DNA from: Mycolicibacterium porcinum
GTDB taxonomy: Bacteria > Actinomycetota > Actinomycetes > Mycobacteriales > Mycobacteriaceae
Assembly: GCA_001942045.1 (NCBI GenBank)
Contig: MSTD01000006.1
Location: 1 to 64,000 of the forward strand
Direction of reading: 5' to 3'
DNA: 64,000 nucleotides
The position numbers were made by a program, and so were the translations under genes. Under the pieces are notes generated by a model. It did not search any database and was not told the DNA's origin. It saw only the letters and a program-made list of their open reading frames with translations. This document shows positions 11,819 to 20,273 of this stretch, piece by piece. Position 1 is the first letter of the stretch, and each line of letters opens with the position of its first letter.

Positions 11819-13894
11819 GTGCCCGATCCAGCGACGTACCGGCCGGCGCCCGGATCGATACCTGTGGAGCCGGGCGTGTACCGGTTCCGGGACCCGCACG
11901 GACGGGTCATCTACGTCGGCAAGGCCAAGAGCCTGCGGAGCCGGCTGACGTCGTACTTCGCCGATGTCGCGAGCCTCGCGCCGCGCACCCGGCAGATGGT
12001 GATGACGGCGGGCAGTGTCGAGTGGACGGTGGTCAGCACCGAGGTCGAGGCGCTGCAGTTGGAGTACAACTGGATCAAGGAGTTCGATCCACGCTTCAAC
12101 ATCCGCTACCGCGACGACAAGACGTATCCGGTGCTGGCGGTCACACTCAACGAGGAGTACCCACGCCTGATGGTCTACCGCGGGCCACGGCGCAAGGGCG
12201 TGCGGTACTTCGGCCCGTATTCGCATGCGTGGGCGATCCGGGAGACGCTCGACCTGCTGACCCGGGTGTTCCCGGCCCGAACCTGTTCCGCGGGAGTGTT
12301 CAAGCGGCACAGGCAGATCGACCGGCCTTGCCTGCTCGGCTACATCGACAAGTGCTCGGCGCCGTGCGTCGGCCGGGTCAGCGCCGAGGAGCACCGGCGC
12401 ATCGTGCTGGACTTCTGCGATTTCCTGTCCGGCAAGACCGACCGGTTGGCCCGCGACATGGAGCAGCAGATGACGGCGGCCGCCGAGGAGCTGGACTTCG
12501 AACGGGCGGCTCGGTTGCGCGACGACATCGCGGCGCTGAAGCGCGCCCTGGAGAAGCAGGCCGTGGTGCTCGGCGACGGTACGGACGCCGATGTGGTGGC
12601 ATTCGCCGACGACGATCTCGAGGCGGCGGTGCAGGTGTTCCACGTACGTGGCGGCCGGGTGCGGGGTCAGCGGGGGTGGATCGTCGAGAAGTCTTCGGAG
12701 CCGGAGTCGGCCCGCGATTCGGACGCCGAACAAACTGGGCAGGAGCAGCTGGTCGAGCAGTTCCTCACCCAGTTCTACGGCGAGCAGGCCGAACTCGGTG
12801 GCGCGGCCGACGAGGCCACCAATCCGGTGCCGCGCGAGGTCCTGGTGCCGGTGTTGCCGCCGAACTCCGACGAGCTGTCGGCCTGGCTGTCGGGGCTTCG
12901 CGGCTCACGGGTCAGCCTTCGGGTGCCGGTCCGCGGTGACAAACGCACCCTCGCCGAGACCGTGCAGCGCAACGCCCAAGAGGCCTTGGCGCAGCACAAG
13001 CTCAAGCGTGCCGGTGACTTCAACGCGAGATCGGAAGCGTTGCAGAGCATTCAGGATTCCCTCGGCTTGGCCGATGCCCCGCTGCGGATCGAATGCGTGG
13101 ACATCAGCCACGTGCAGGGCACCGATGTGGTCGCGTCGTTGGTGGTGTTCGAGGACGGGCTGCCGCGAAAGTCGGACTACCGGCATTACGCGATCCGCGA
13201 GGCGGCCGGTGAAGGGCGATCGGATGACGTCGCCTCGATCGCCGAGGTGACCCGTCGCCGCTTCCTGCGGCACGTGAGCGACACGCAGCCCGAGCCGGGC
13301 ACCGAGCAGCGTCCGCGCCGGTTCGCCTATCCGCCCAACTTGTTCGTGGTGGACGGCGGCGCGCCTCAGGTGAATGCCGCGGCCGCGGTCCTGGACGAAT
13401 TGGGCGTCACCGACGTCGCGGTGATCGGGCTGGCCAAACGTCTCGAGGAAGTCTGGGTGCCCTCGGAGCCCGATCCGGTGATCTTCCCGCGTAACAGCGA
13501 GGGGCTGTATCTGTTGCAGCGGGTGCGCGACGAGGCACACCGGTTCGCGATCAGCTATCACCGCAGCAAGCGCTCCAAGCGGATGACCGCCTCCGCGCTG
13601 GACTCGGTGCGGGGGCTGGGCGAGCAGCGCCGCAAGGCATTGGTGACGCATTTCGGCTCGGTGGCGCGACTCAAGGAGGCCACGGTCGAGGAGATCACCG
13701 CGGTGCCGGGGATCGGTGTGACGACGGCGAAGGCGGTCCTGGCTGCGCTCGGCGCCGGGCCGCCGATGGAGCACGGCGGCGGGCCGGGGTCACCCGAAAA
13801 CGGTGACCCGCGAAGTGAGAACGGCGCCGGACTGGGCGATTCAGGGGCGCCCGCAACGCTTATCGAGGATGATCGACGCAGGGTGTCGGGATGA
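11819..13894 (+). CDS. uvrC: Excinuclease ABC subunit C
   Basis: Makes the dual incisions of nucleotide excision repair in complex with UvrB. It has 691 aa. Domains in order: GIY-YIG nuclease ([21 protein letters not shown]), a cysteine-containing middle region ([14 protein letters not shown]), the UVR motif that binds UvrB ([19 protein letters not shown]), the RNase-H-like 3' nuclease ([32 protein letters not shown]) and tandem helix-hairpin-helix ([31 protein letters not shown]). It ends with a Gly/Pro-rich tail of about 40 residues. It starts the uvrC-rapZ-cuvA-whiA operon. Confidence 0.95.
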   Translation: MPDPATYRPAPGSIPVEPGVYRFRDPHGRVIYVGKAKSLRSRLTSYFADVASLAPRTRQMVMTAGSVEWTVVSTEVEALQLEYNWIKEFDPRFNIRYRDDKTYPVLAVTLNEEYPRLMVYRGPRRKGVRYFGPYSHAWAIRETLDLLTRVFPARTCSAGVFKRHRQIDRPCLLGYIDKCSAPCVGRVSAEEHRRIVLDFCDFLSGKTDRLARDMEQQMTAAAEELDFERAARLRDDIAALKRALEKQAVVLGDGTDADVVAFADDDLEAAVQVFHVRGGRVRGQRGWIVEKSSEPESARDSDAEQTGQEQLVEQFLTQFYGEQAELGGAADEATNPVPREVLVPVLPPNSDELSAWLSGLRGSRVSLRVPVRGDKRTLAETVQRNAQEALAQHKLKRAGDFNARSEALQSIQDSLGLADAPLRIECVDISHVQGTDVVASLVVFEDGLPRKSDYRHYAIREAAGEGRSDDVASIAEVTRRRFLRHVSDTQPEPGTEQRPRRFAYPPNLFVVDGGAPQVNAAAAVLDELGVTDVAVIGLAKRLEEVWVPSEPDPVIFPRNSEGLYLLQRVRDEAHRFAISYHRSKRSKRMTASALDSVRGLGEQRRKALVTHFGSVARLKEATVEEITAVPGIGVTTAKAVLAALGAGPPMEHGGGPGSPENGDPRSENGAGLGDSGAPATLIEDDRRRVSG

Positions 13895-13935
13895 CGGGTA
13901 ACGGGGACATGAGTAGCCAGGCGGATCGCGCATGA
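13891..13935 (+). other. 14-codon micro-ORF bridging uvrC and rapZ
   Basis: ATGA overlap with the uvrC stop opens a 14-residue frame ([14 protein letters not shown]) whose TGA overlaps the rapZ ATG (ATGA again). The geometry would hand a terminating ribosome from uvrC to rapZ. Whether it is translated is unknown. Confidence 0.3.
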
Positions 13936-14846
13936 ACGAACATCTGCGCGAGAGCGGCATCGTAGGTGGTGCGGACGCGGATTCGGGTATCGACGTGGTG
14001 CTGGTCACCGGCCTGTCCGGGGCGGGCCGTGGTACCGCCGCCAAGGTGTTGGAGGACCTCGGCTGGTATGTCGCCGACAACCTGCCGCCGGAGTTGATCG
14101 CCCGCATGGTCGAGTTGGGGCTGGCCGCCGGATCGCGGATCACGCAGCTGGCCGTGGTGATGGATGTGCGGTCGCGTGGTTTCACCGGCGATCTCGATTG
14201 GGTGCGTAACGAATTGGCCGCCCGCAGCATCACCCCGCGGGTGTTGTTCCTCGAGGCGTCCGACGACATCCTGGTGCGCCGCTACGAACAGAACCGGCGC
14301 AGCCATCCGTTGCAGGGCACCCAGACCCTGGCGGAGGGGATTGCTGCCGAGCGGGCGTTGCTGGCGCCGGTGCGCGCGGCAGCCGACCTGGTGATCGACA
14401 CATCCGCACTCCCGGTGCCCGCGTTGCGTGAGAGCATCGAGCGGGCGTTCGGCGGTGAGACCGTCGCCTACACGAATGTCACCGTGGAGTCATTCGGCTA
14501 CAAGTACGGCCTGCCGATGGATGCGGACACGGTGATGGATGTCCGGTTCCTGCCGAACCCGCATTGGGTCGACGAGTTACGGCCGCACAGTGGTCAACAT
14601 CCGGATGTTCGTGACTATGTGCTGGGACAACCGGGGGCCAGGGAATTTCTCGACACCTACCATCGTCTGTTGGACGTGGTGATCGCCGGATACCGCCGGG
14701 AGGGGAAGCGTTATATGACCGTCGCCATCGGCTGTACGGGCGGCAAACATCGGAGTGTGGCGATCGCCGAAGCGTTGGCGGAGCGATTGCAGGGCGGTGA
14801 CGGGCTGACCGTGCACGTGCTGCATCGGGATCTGGGTCGCGAATGA
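13932..14846 (+). CDS. rapZ: RapZ family nucleotide-binding protein (Rv1421 homologue)
   Basis: 304 aa. In E. coli RapZ is the RNA adaptor that senses glucosamine-6-phosphate; in actinobacteria the role is less clear. The N-terminal P-loop reads GLSGAGRGTAA: the usual Lys-Ser/Thr of the Walker A is Arg-Gly, a change I also recall in M. tuberculosis Rv1421. Other motifs are ADNLPP, VMDVRSRGF, RRYEQNRRSHPL, DVRFLPNPHWVDELRP and the C-terminal CTGGKHRSVAIAE. The conserved rapZ-cuvA-whiA order is the standard actinobacterial arrangement. It overlaps cuvA by 4 nt. Confidence 0.93.
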   Translation: MNEHLRESGIVGGADADSGIDVVLVTGLSGAGRGTAAKVLEDLGWYVADNLPPELIARMVELGLAAGSRITQLAVVMDVRSRGFTGDLDWVRNELAARSITPRVLFLEASDDILVRRYEQNRRSHPLQGTQTLAEGIAAERALLAPVRAAADLVIDTSALPVPALRESIERAFGGETVAYTNVTVESFGYKYGLPMDADTVMDVRFLPNPHWVDELRPHSGQHPDVRDYVLGQPGAREFLDTYHRLLDVVIAGYRREGKRYMTVAIGCTGGKHRSVAIAEALAERLQGGDGLTVHVLHRDLGRE

Positions 14847-15901
14847 CCCCGCGGATCGTGGCCCTCGGGGGAGGGCATGGGTTGTACGCCACCCTGTCCG
14901 CAGCGCGCCGGCTCAGCCCGCACGTGACGGCCGTGGTGACGGTGGCCGACGATGGAGGTTCGTCGGGTCGGCTGCGGAGCGAACTCGATGTGGTGCCACC
15001 CGGCGACCTGCGAATGGCGTTGGCGGCCTTGGCCTCTGACAGTCCGCACGGCCGGTTGTGGGCAACGATCATCCAGCACCGGTTCGGTGGCAGCGGCGCG
15101 CTCGCCGGTCACCCGATCGGCAATCTGATTCTGGCGGGCCTCAGCGAGGTACTGGCCGATCCGGTCGCCGCGCTCGACGAGCTCGGCCGCATCCTGGGCG
15201 TGAAGGGCCGGGTGCTGCCGATGTGCCCGATCGCCCTGCAGATCGAGGCCGACGTCGCGGGCCTGGAGACCGATCCCCGGATGAGCCGGGTGATCCGCGG
15301 TCAGGTGGCCATCGCCACCACGGTGGGCAAGGTGCGCCGGGTCCGGTTGCTGCCCGGAGATCCGCCGGCCACCCGGCAGGCGGTGGAGGCCATCATGAGC
15401 GCCGATCTCGTGGTGCTCGGGCCGGGGTCCTGGTTCACGAGTGTGATCCCGCACGTGTTGGTGCCTCAGCTGGCGGCGGCCTTGCGGGCGACAACTGCGC
15501 GCCGGGCGCTCGTTCTGAATCTGGCGGCAGAGCCGGGTGAAACGGCGGGGTTCTCGGCCGAGCGTCACATCCACGTTCTGGCCCAGCATGCCCCGGACTT
15601 CAGCGTGCATGACATCATCGTCGATGCCAGCCGGGTGCCGAGCGACCGTGAACGGGAGCAACTCAGCCGCACTGCCAACATCCTCAATGCCCGCGTTGAG
15701 TTTGCTGACGTGTCCCGACCTGGTACACCTTTACATGACCCGGCGAAGTTGGCCGCGGTGCTGGAGGGTGTCCGGTTGCGCACGATGGCGCCCGGCGCCG
15801 TGCAGGAGCCCACCGTTCCCACGCCCGCTGCTAGGCCGGTCGACGTGGCGCGCCAGGAGCCGGCGCCGAATACACCGAGAGGGGACGATCCGTGGCGATG
15901 A
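14843..15901 (+). CDS. cuvA: CuvA / YvcK-type gluconeogenesis factor
   Basis: 352 aa, CofD/YvcK fold that binds UDP-sugars. In mycobacteria CuvA localises to growing poles and is needed for cell-wall homeostasis on certain carbon sources. Sequence marks are the start [54 protein letters not shown] and [16 protein letters not shown]. The C-terminal about 35 residues are Pro-rich and variable. It overlaps rapZ upstream by 4 nt and whiA downstream by 10 nt. Confidence 0.93.
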   Translation: MTPRIVALGGGHGLYATLSAARRLSPHVTAVVTVADDGGSSGRLRSELDVVPPGDLRMALAALASDSPHGRLWATIIQHRFGGSGALAGHPIGNLILAGLSEVLADPVAALDELGRILGVKGRVLPMCPIALQIEADVAGLETDPRMSRVIRGQVAIATTVGKVRRVRLLPGDPPATRQAVEAIMSADLVVLGPGSWFTSVIPHVLVPQLAAALRATTARRALVLNLAAEPGETAGFSAERHIHVLAQHAPDFSVHDIIVDASRVPSDREREQLSRTANILNARVEFADVSRPGTPLHDPAKLAAVLEGVRLRTMAPGAVQEPTVPTPAARPVDVARQEPAPNTPRGDDPWR

Positions 15902-16875
15902 CAGCCGAGGTGAAGGACGAGCTGAGCCGTCTCGTAGTCAACTCGGTCAGCGCTCGCCGTGCGGAAGTGGCGTCGTTGTTGCGATTTGCCGGTGGTCTGC
16001 ACATCGTGGCCGGCCGGGTAGTGGTGGAGGCCGAGGTGGATCTCGGGATCATCGCGCGCCGGCTGCGCAAGGACATCTACGACCTGTACGGGTACAACGC
16101 GGTGGTGCACGTGCTGTCGGCCAGCGGAATCCGGAAGAACACTCGCTATGTGGTGCGGGTGGCGGCCGACGGGGAGGCACTGGCCCGGCAGACCGGCCTG
16201 CTCGATCTTCGGGGACGCCCGGTGCGCGGCCTACCCGCGCAGGTGGTCGGCGGCAGCGTCGGTGACGCCGAAGCCGCGTGGCGTGGTGCGTTCCTCGCCC
16301 ACGGGTCGTTGACCGAGCCGGGACGGTCGTCGGCACTGGAGGTCAGCTGCCCCGGTCCGGAGGCGGCGCTGGCGCTGGTCGGTGCGGCCCGGCGGCTCGG
16401 AGTCAGTGCCAAGGCCCGCGAGGTGCGTGGCGCTGACCGGGCTGTGGTGCGTGACGGCGAGGCGATCGGCGCCCTGCTGACCCGGATGGGCGCCCAGGAC
16501 ACCCGGTTGACGTGGGAGGAACGGCGCATGCGCCGCGAGGTCCGCGCCACCGCCAATCGCCTGGCGAACTTCGACGACGCGAACCTGCGCCGGTCGGCTC
16601 GGGCTGCGGTGGCCGCGGCTGCCCGGGTAGAACGGGCGTTGGACATCCTGGGGGACGGGGTGCCCGATCACCTGGCGGCGGCGGGCAAGCTGCGGGTGGA
16701 ACACCGGCAGGCGTCGCTGGAGGAGCTGGGCCGGCTCGCCGATCCGCCGATGACGAAAGATGCTGTGGCCGGCCGTATCCGGCGGCTGCTGTCGATGGCC
16801 GATCGCAAGGCCAAGCAAGAAGGGGTTCCCGACACCGAGTCGGCGGTGACCCCGGATCTGCTCGACGACGCCTGA
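15892..16875 (+). CDS. whiA: DNA-binding protein WhiA
   Basis: 327 aa, with a degenerate LAGLIDADG homing-endonuclease-like N-terminal domain (residues about 20-215) and a C-terminal helix-turn-helix ([23 protein letters not shown], about 275-300). In Streptomyces WhiA controls sporulation division genes; in mycobacteria it is a conserved cell-cycle or division regulator. The GTG at 15892 lies inside the end of cuvA. It is the last gene of the operon and is convergent with the DUF1963 gene. Confidence 0.95.
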   Translation: MAMTAEVKDELSRLVVNSVSARRAEVASLLRFAGGLHIVAGRVVVEAEVDLGIIARRLRKDIYDLYGYNAVVHVLSASGIRKNTRYVVRVAADGEALARQTGLLDLRGRPVRGLPAQVVGGSVGDAEAAWRGAFLAHGSLTEPGRSSALEVSCPGPEAALALVGAARRLGVSAKAREVRGADRAVVRDGEAIGALLTRMGAQDTRLTWEERRMRREVRATANRLANFDDANLRRSARAAVAAAARVERALDILGDGVPDHLAAAGKLRVEHRQASLEELGRLADPPMTKDAVAGRIRRLLSMADRKAKQEGVPDTESAVTPDLLDDA

Positions 16876-16880
16876 TCCGT

Positions 16881-16904
16881 CGTCACGTGCACTGCCACGT
16901 GACG
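16881..16904. terminator. Inverted repeat between convergent whiA and DUF1963 gene
   Basis: CGTCACGTG, loop CACTGC, CACGTGACG: a perfect 9-bp stem starting 6 bases after the whiA stop and covering the stop of the opposite gene. The position fits a bidirectional terminator, but there is no U tract. The arms contain CACGTG, so a protein site is possible. Confidence 0.35.
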
Positions 16905-17800
16905 CTCACCCGGTCGAACGCCCCCGCCGCGAGGTCTTGTGGGCGAATCATGTAGTACAGAATGCCGCAGTCGCCCCACATGAATCCGGCATCGTCGTCG
17001 GTGTCGAACTGGGCGAGGAGCTGCCATTGGCGCGATTCCGCCGTGATGGCCGGATCACTCCAATCGAGGTTGCGTCCGCCGGCCGTCAGCTGCCCATAAG
17101 CGATCTCCAGCTCGACGGGGCCTTGAACCGGATCAGGGTGGCCGCCGACCTGATGAAGAGGTCCGGGAGTTGCCTGTCGCACGGCATCCAACGTTTCGAA
17201 AACGCCACTCCATCCGTCTGCCGGCCGGTCTTCATAGTGAAGGTCCCAGTGCTCCCACGTCGGCCACGTGAGGATCGGTTCCGCCAGAAGCTCGACCTCC
17301 CGATAGGCCGTGATCGGCGACGGCGGCTCGGTCAGCACGACCGGCACATCCGCCGGGGTATGGATCACTCTCGCGCCAGCGTCGGTTCCGCCGAACAGTG
17401 CGCCGACGAGCTCTACGCCGTCGTCGACCTGGCCGTCGAAGAAGAAGAACGACAGGAGCCCGTCCATCGGGAACCCGGCCGCCTTCAGCGGCTCTGGCAG
17501 GTACCGGACAAGCTCCCGGCAATCGAGGGTGGCGATGTGCGTCAGCGGACCGTGGCCGCTCCACATCGGCCACTCGGCCTCTCGCGGTAGGGGAGCCGGG
17601 CCGCCCAGCCGACCGACCGCGGGGGTCGACGTGCCGCCCGGCGGGGAACCGACCCTCGCGGGTGGGCCGGATGCCCGTAAGCGGGCACCCTCGGCCAACA
17701 TCGACGCCCACTGCGCTCCGAGTTCGTCGCCCAGGTGTTCACGTCCGGCGTTCGCGACTAGTTCTCGGACAGTGTCGAGTGATGCGCGTCGACTCACCAT
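16883..17800 (-). CDS. DUF1963 (YwqG-like) protein
   Basis: 305 aa, soluble. Family marks are LGGPAPLPREAEWPMW, IATLDCRELVRYLP, LLSFFFFD, LHQVGGHPDPVQ and QFDTDDDAGFMWGDCGILYYMI, which end DUF1963 proteins. No catalytic function is established for the family. AGAAGG seven to eight bases before the ATG is a good Shine-Dalgarno. The gene is transcribed toward whiA and sits in the region that differs from M. tuberculosis, so it is probably accessory. Confidence 0.85.
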   Translation of the reverse strand: MVSRRASLDTVRELVANAGREHLGDELGAQWASMLAEGARLRASGPPARVGSPPGGTSTPAVGRLGGPAPLPREAEWPMWSGHGPLTHIATLDCRELVRYLPEPLKAAGFPMDGLLSFFFFDGQVDDGVELVGALFGGTDAGARVIHTPADVPVVLTEPPSPITAYREVELLAEPILTWPTWEHWDLHYEDRPADGWSGVFETLDAVRQATPGPLHQVGGHPDPVQGPVELEIAYGQLTAGGRNLDWSDPAITAESRQWQLLAQFDTDDDAGFMWGDCGILYYMIRPQDLAAGAFDRVSVTWQCT

Positions 17801-17947
17801 GTCTGACCTTCTCGTTCGCAGGTCCCGTACGTGTAGCCGCCGGGTGTCCAGCGCAGCATAGACAATCTGGTCTGAGTGCTTTGCCGAATCGGCAAGGGGA
17901 ACAACGGTTTCAGCTCCGGACGATTGGCCGGCGCGTGCTGGGTGGTG

Positions 17948-18475
17948 TCAGTTGTGCAGTGAGTGGCTGCGGTAGTCGGGGTCCGGTGGGCCGAATTCGA
18001 TGGCGTTCTCGTCGAGGCCGTTGCTGATCGTGATCCGGTCGTGGGCGAAGCCGAAGCTGACCGCGACCATGTTGAAGGCCAGGTCCGTTTCGCTGCCGCT
18101 CCACACCAGAAGTTCGACGGTGTGCAGCTGTTGACCGTGAAGAGCTGCGAGCCGCGGACATGCGTCGTCGCGCCACGCCAGAGGGACTTCTTCGGCATCC
18201 TCGCCGAAGGCGATGGGCTCACTGGGGTCGATGCTGTTCCAGGTGATGGACAGTTCGTCGAATGTTTGGTGGGCGATCTCCACCTGCTCGCCCTCGAAGT
18301 CCAGCAGGACCGGCCAGTCGGGATACCACTCATCGCGGATGCCGTGCCAGACCAGCCAGCTGTTGGTGAGGCGGCGGCCGAGCTGTGCGCGCAACCGAAG
18401 CCCGTGGGCGTGGGCAATCGTGTGACGCCCGGTGAGCCACTGCGGCTGGTACCGCGGGATCCCGAAGAAGGACAC
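17948..18475 (-). CDS. Uncharacterised soluble protein (175 aa)
   Basis: Product begins MSFFGIPRYQPQWLTGRHT and contains RLRAQLGRRLTNSWLVWHGIRDEWYPDWPVLLDFEG in its first half. There is no signal peptide or membrane helix. It is rich in Trp and acidic residues. I do not recognise the family. The GTG start is favoured because GATAAT lies six bases upstream and no Shine-Dalgarno is present. It is divergent from the TetR gene, whose operator lies 42 bp upstream, so it may belong to that regulon. A 147-nt gap with no gene follows it before the DUF1963 gene. Confidence 0.7.
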   Translation of the reverse strand: MSFFGIPRYQPQWLTGRHTIAHAHGLRLRAQLGRRLTNSWLVWHGIRDEWYPDWPVLLDFEGEQVEIAHQTFDELSITWNSIDPSEPIAFGEDAEEVPLAWRDDACPRLAALHGQQLHTVELLVWSGSETDLAFNMVAVSFGFAHDRITISNGLDENAIEFGPPDPDYRSHSLHN

Positions 18476-18481
18476 CCGCCG

Positions 18482-18487
18482 ATTATC
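18482..18487 (-). promoter_or_regulatory. -10 box of the 175-aa gene (GATAAT, leaderless)
   Basis: Minus-strand GATAAT, six bases, then the GTG at 18475. The strong match to TATAAT makes this one of the clearest promoters in the window. Confidence 0.5.
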
Positions 18488-18516
18488 CCGATCGGCCGCC
18501 GACAGCCCCGATGAAT

Positions 18517-18544
18517 ATTTCGGATAGCGATCACTATCCGAAAT
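18517..18544. promoter_or_regulatory. TetR-type operator 1: perfect 11-bp inverted repeat
   Basis: ATTTCGGATAG, spacer CGATCA, CTATCCGAAAT: the arms are exact reverse complements over 28 bp. It is AT-rich against a GC-rich background and lies between two divergent promoters, just upstream of a TetR gene. This is the expected place for autoregulation. Confidence 0.8.
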
Positions 18545-18570
18545 GTGAGATAACGACTACTATCTGAAAT
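18543..18570. promoter_or_regulatory. TetR-type operator 2: degenerate copy
   Basis: The right half CTATCTGAAAT (18560-18570) differs from operator 1 by one base and ends at the base before the TetR ATG. The left half (18543-18553) matches at about 7 of 11 positions. The copies are 26 bp centre to centre, so two dimers could bind side by side and cover the promoter and start codon. Confidence 0.6.
18558..18563 (+). promoter_or_regulatory. -10 box of the TetR gene (TACTAT, leaderless)
   Basis: TACTAT, seven bases, ATG at 18571, embedded in operator 2. Bound repressor would block polymerase directly. Confidence 0.5.
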
Positions 18571-19215
18571 ATGGTCGACGATCGAAGCGAAGGCGGCGCG
18601 GCGCCGGTGCGACTGACGCGCGCACAGTCTCAGGCCCGGACCCGTGCGGCGCTGTTGGACGCGGCCGCCGAAACCTGCGCCCGGAAGGGCTACGCCGCGG
18701 CGTCGGTCGACGAGATCGCTTCCGCGGCAGGGTATTCGGTCGGGGCGGTCTACTCGAATTTCTCCAGCAAGGAGAAGCTGTTCTCCGAGTTGATGAACGA
18801 GCGGGCCTCCGGTCGGATCGACCAGGTGGTGCGCGCCGTATCCGAGGACACCGATGGGGGACCGTTGCGGGCACTGGGTCGGGTGCTCGTCGAGATCGCC
18901 GACAACGACATCGCCTTCGAGGCCATCCAGGCCGAATTCTGGTTGCACGCGGTGCGCAATCCCGACGCCATGCAGATCCTGCAGGACCGCTCGGCGCGCA
19001 CGTTGGCTTCGCTGCGCGAAATTCTCGCTGATGCGCTGGAGCGCAACAACATCGACGACAGCGTCTCCGTGGAGGGATTCGCGGTGGTGGTTCTGGCCCT
19101 GTTCCAGGGGCTGATCCGGCAGCGCCGCATCGACCCCGCCCGGGTACCCGAGGAGCTTTTCGGTCAGGCCCTGGCCTGGCAACTGGCCGGCATGCCCAAG
19201 AACGACAGGGGATAA
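18571..19215 (+). CDS. TetR/AcrR-family transcriptional regulator
   Basis: 214 aa. Residues about 20-65 form the TetR helix-turn-helix (RAALLDAAAETCARKGYAAASVDEIASAAGYSVGAVYSNFSSKEKLF). The C-terminal ligand domain is a typical all-helical TetR core, and the ligand cannot be predicted. The ATG is directly adjacent to a tandem operator and has no Shine-Dalgarno, so the mRNA is probably leaderless and autorepressed. It lies 4 nt upstream of the hydroxylase gene, so it is the first gene of the cassette. Confidence 0.9.
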   Translation: MVDDRSEGGAAPVRLTRAQSQARTRAALLDAAAETCARKGYAAASVDEIASAAGYSVGAVYSNFSSKEKLFSELMNERASGRIDQVVRAVSEDTDGGPLRALGRVLVEIADNDIAFEAIQAEFWLHAVRNPDAMQILQDRSARTLASLREILADALERNNIDDSVSVEGFAVVVLALFQGLIRQRRIDPARVPEELFGQALAWQLAGMPKNDRG

Positions 19216-19219
19216 CCCG

Positions 19220-20143
19220 ATGGATCCGCTGCGCATCGGGCTCTACGCCATGCCCGCGTTCTTCGTCCTGATGGCCGTCGAGTTCCTCAGCTATCACTTC
19301 GACAAAGACAAGGACGTCACGGCCACAACCCGGCGCCGGTCCGGGATTTCGTGGCGCGACAGCGCCACCAATCTGTCCATCTACGCGCTGGGCTTTGTCC
19401 TGCGGCCGTTGGACAAGTTCATCGCGGTGCCGATGGTGGCGATCGCCGCGGCCGTGACGCCGCTGTATCTGTCCGCAGCGCACTGGTGGGTGTGGGTGTT
19501 GGCGATCGTGCTGGCTGATCTGGCCTACTACCTGCAACACCGGATGTCGCACCGCATCCGGATGTTCTGGGCCGCGCACAACGTGCACCACTCGAGCCAG
19601 TACTTCAACCTGTCCACCGCGCTGCGGTTGTCCTGGCTGATTCCCGGATCGTTCCTGTCCACCATCGGTTACGTCGGGTTGGCGCTGATCGGTATCCCGG
19701 CCTGGTTGGTCTTCCTCTCGCAGGCGATCGTGTTGCTGTACCAATTCCCGATTCACACCGAGCGCATCGATCGGCTTCCCCGCGTGATCGAGTATGTGTT
19801 CAACACCCCGTCGCACCATCGGGTACACCACGGCGCCAACAACCCCTACCTCGACAAGAACTACGCGGGCATCTTCATCCTGTGGGACCGGATGTTCGGC
19901 ACCTTCGTCGCCGAGGGTGAACCCGTGCGCTACGGCCTGACGAAGAACATCGACACCCACAACCCGATCAAGGTGAACTATCACGAGTTCGCCGCCATGG
20001 TCACCGACGTCTGGCGGGCTCGGACCTGGCGCGGCAGGGTCGGCTACCTGTTCGGCCCGCCCGGGTGGCGTGAAAACGCCGATACCGCAACGACTGTCGA
20101 CTGCGAGGTGCGGCAGCTGTCGACTCCCAGCGCCATGAGCTAG
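19220..20143 (+). CDS. Sterol desaturase / fatty-acid hydroxylase family membrane di-iron enzyme
   Basis: 307 aa with four to six membrane helices and the eight-histidine di-iron pattern: HRMSH (107-111), HNVHH (120-124), HRVHH (200-204) plus His179. The family hydroxylates or desaturates sterols, carotenoids, fatty acids or alkylglycerols. The spacing with HTERIDRLPRVIEYVFNTPSHHRVHH resembles the alkylglycerol-monooxygenase-like branch. The substrate is unknown. It is immediately downstream of the TetR gene and co-directional with an ABC exporter and a phospholipase D protein, suggesting lipid or envelope modification. Confidence 0.88.
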   Translation: MDPLRIGLYAMPAFFVLMAVEFLSYHFDKDKDVTATTRRRSGISWRDSATNLSIYALGFVLRPLDKFIAVPMVAIAAAVTPLYLSAAHWWVWVLAIVLADLAYYLQHRMSHRIRMFWAAHNVHHSSQYFNLSTALRLSWLIPGSFLSTIGYVGLALIGIPAWLVFLSQAIVLLYQFPIHTERIDRLPRVIEYVFNTPSHHRVHHGANNPYLDKNYAGIFILWDRMFGTFVAEGEPVRYGLTKNIDTHNPIKVNYHEFAAMVTDVWRARTWRGRVGYLFGPPGWRENADTATTVDCEVRQLSTPSAMS

Positions 20144-20218
20144 CCTCGCCGGTCTGCGCGGTTGCCCACAGGTGCCGGGTTGTCGTCGGAGAGTCACGCC
20201 GATGTCATCGCGGCGTTG

Positions 20219-20224
20219 TAGTGT
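20219..20224 (+). promoter_or_regulatory. Possible -10 box before the ABC exporter (TAGTGT)
   Basis: TANNNT hexamer about 50 bases upstream of the exporter start, in the 130-bp gap after the hydroxylase gene. No good -35. It would allow transcription of the exporter apart from the TetR gene. Confidence 0.25.
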
Positions 20225-20273
20225 GTTGCGACAAACTTCGACGTCAACACCAAGATTCGAGGCGGCACTCGCG

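Noticed and set aside
17794..19236. Minus-strand 480-codon frame over the 175-aa gene and TetR
   Set aside because: Runs through the operators and an opposite TetR gene; no recognisable domain.
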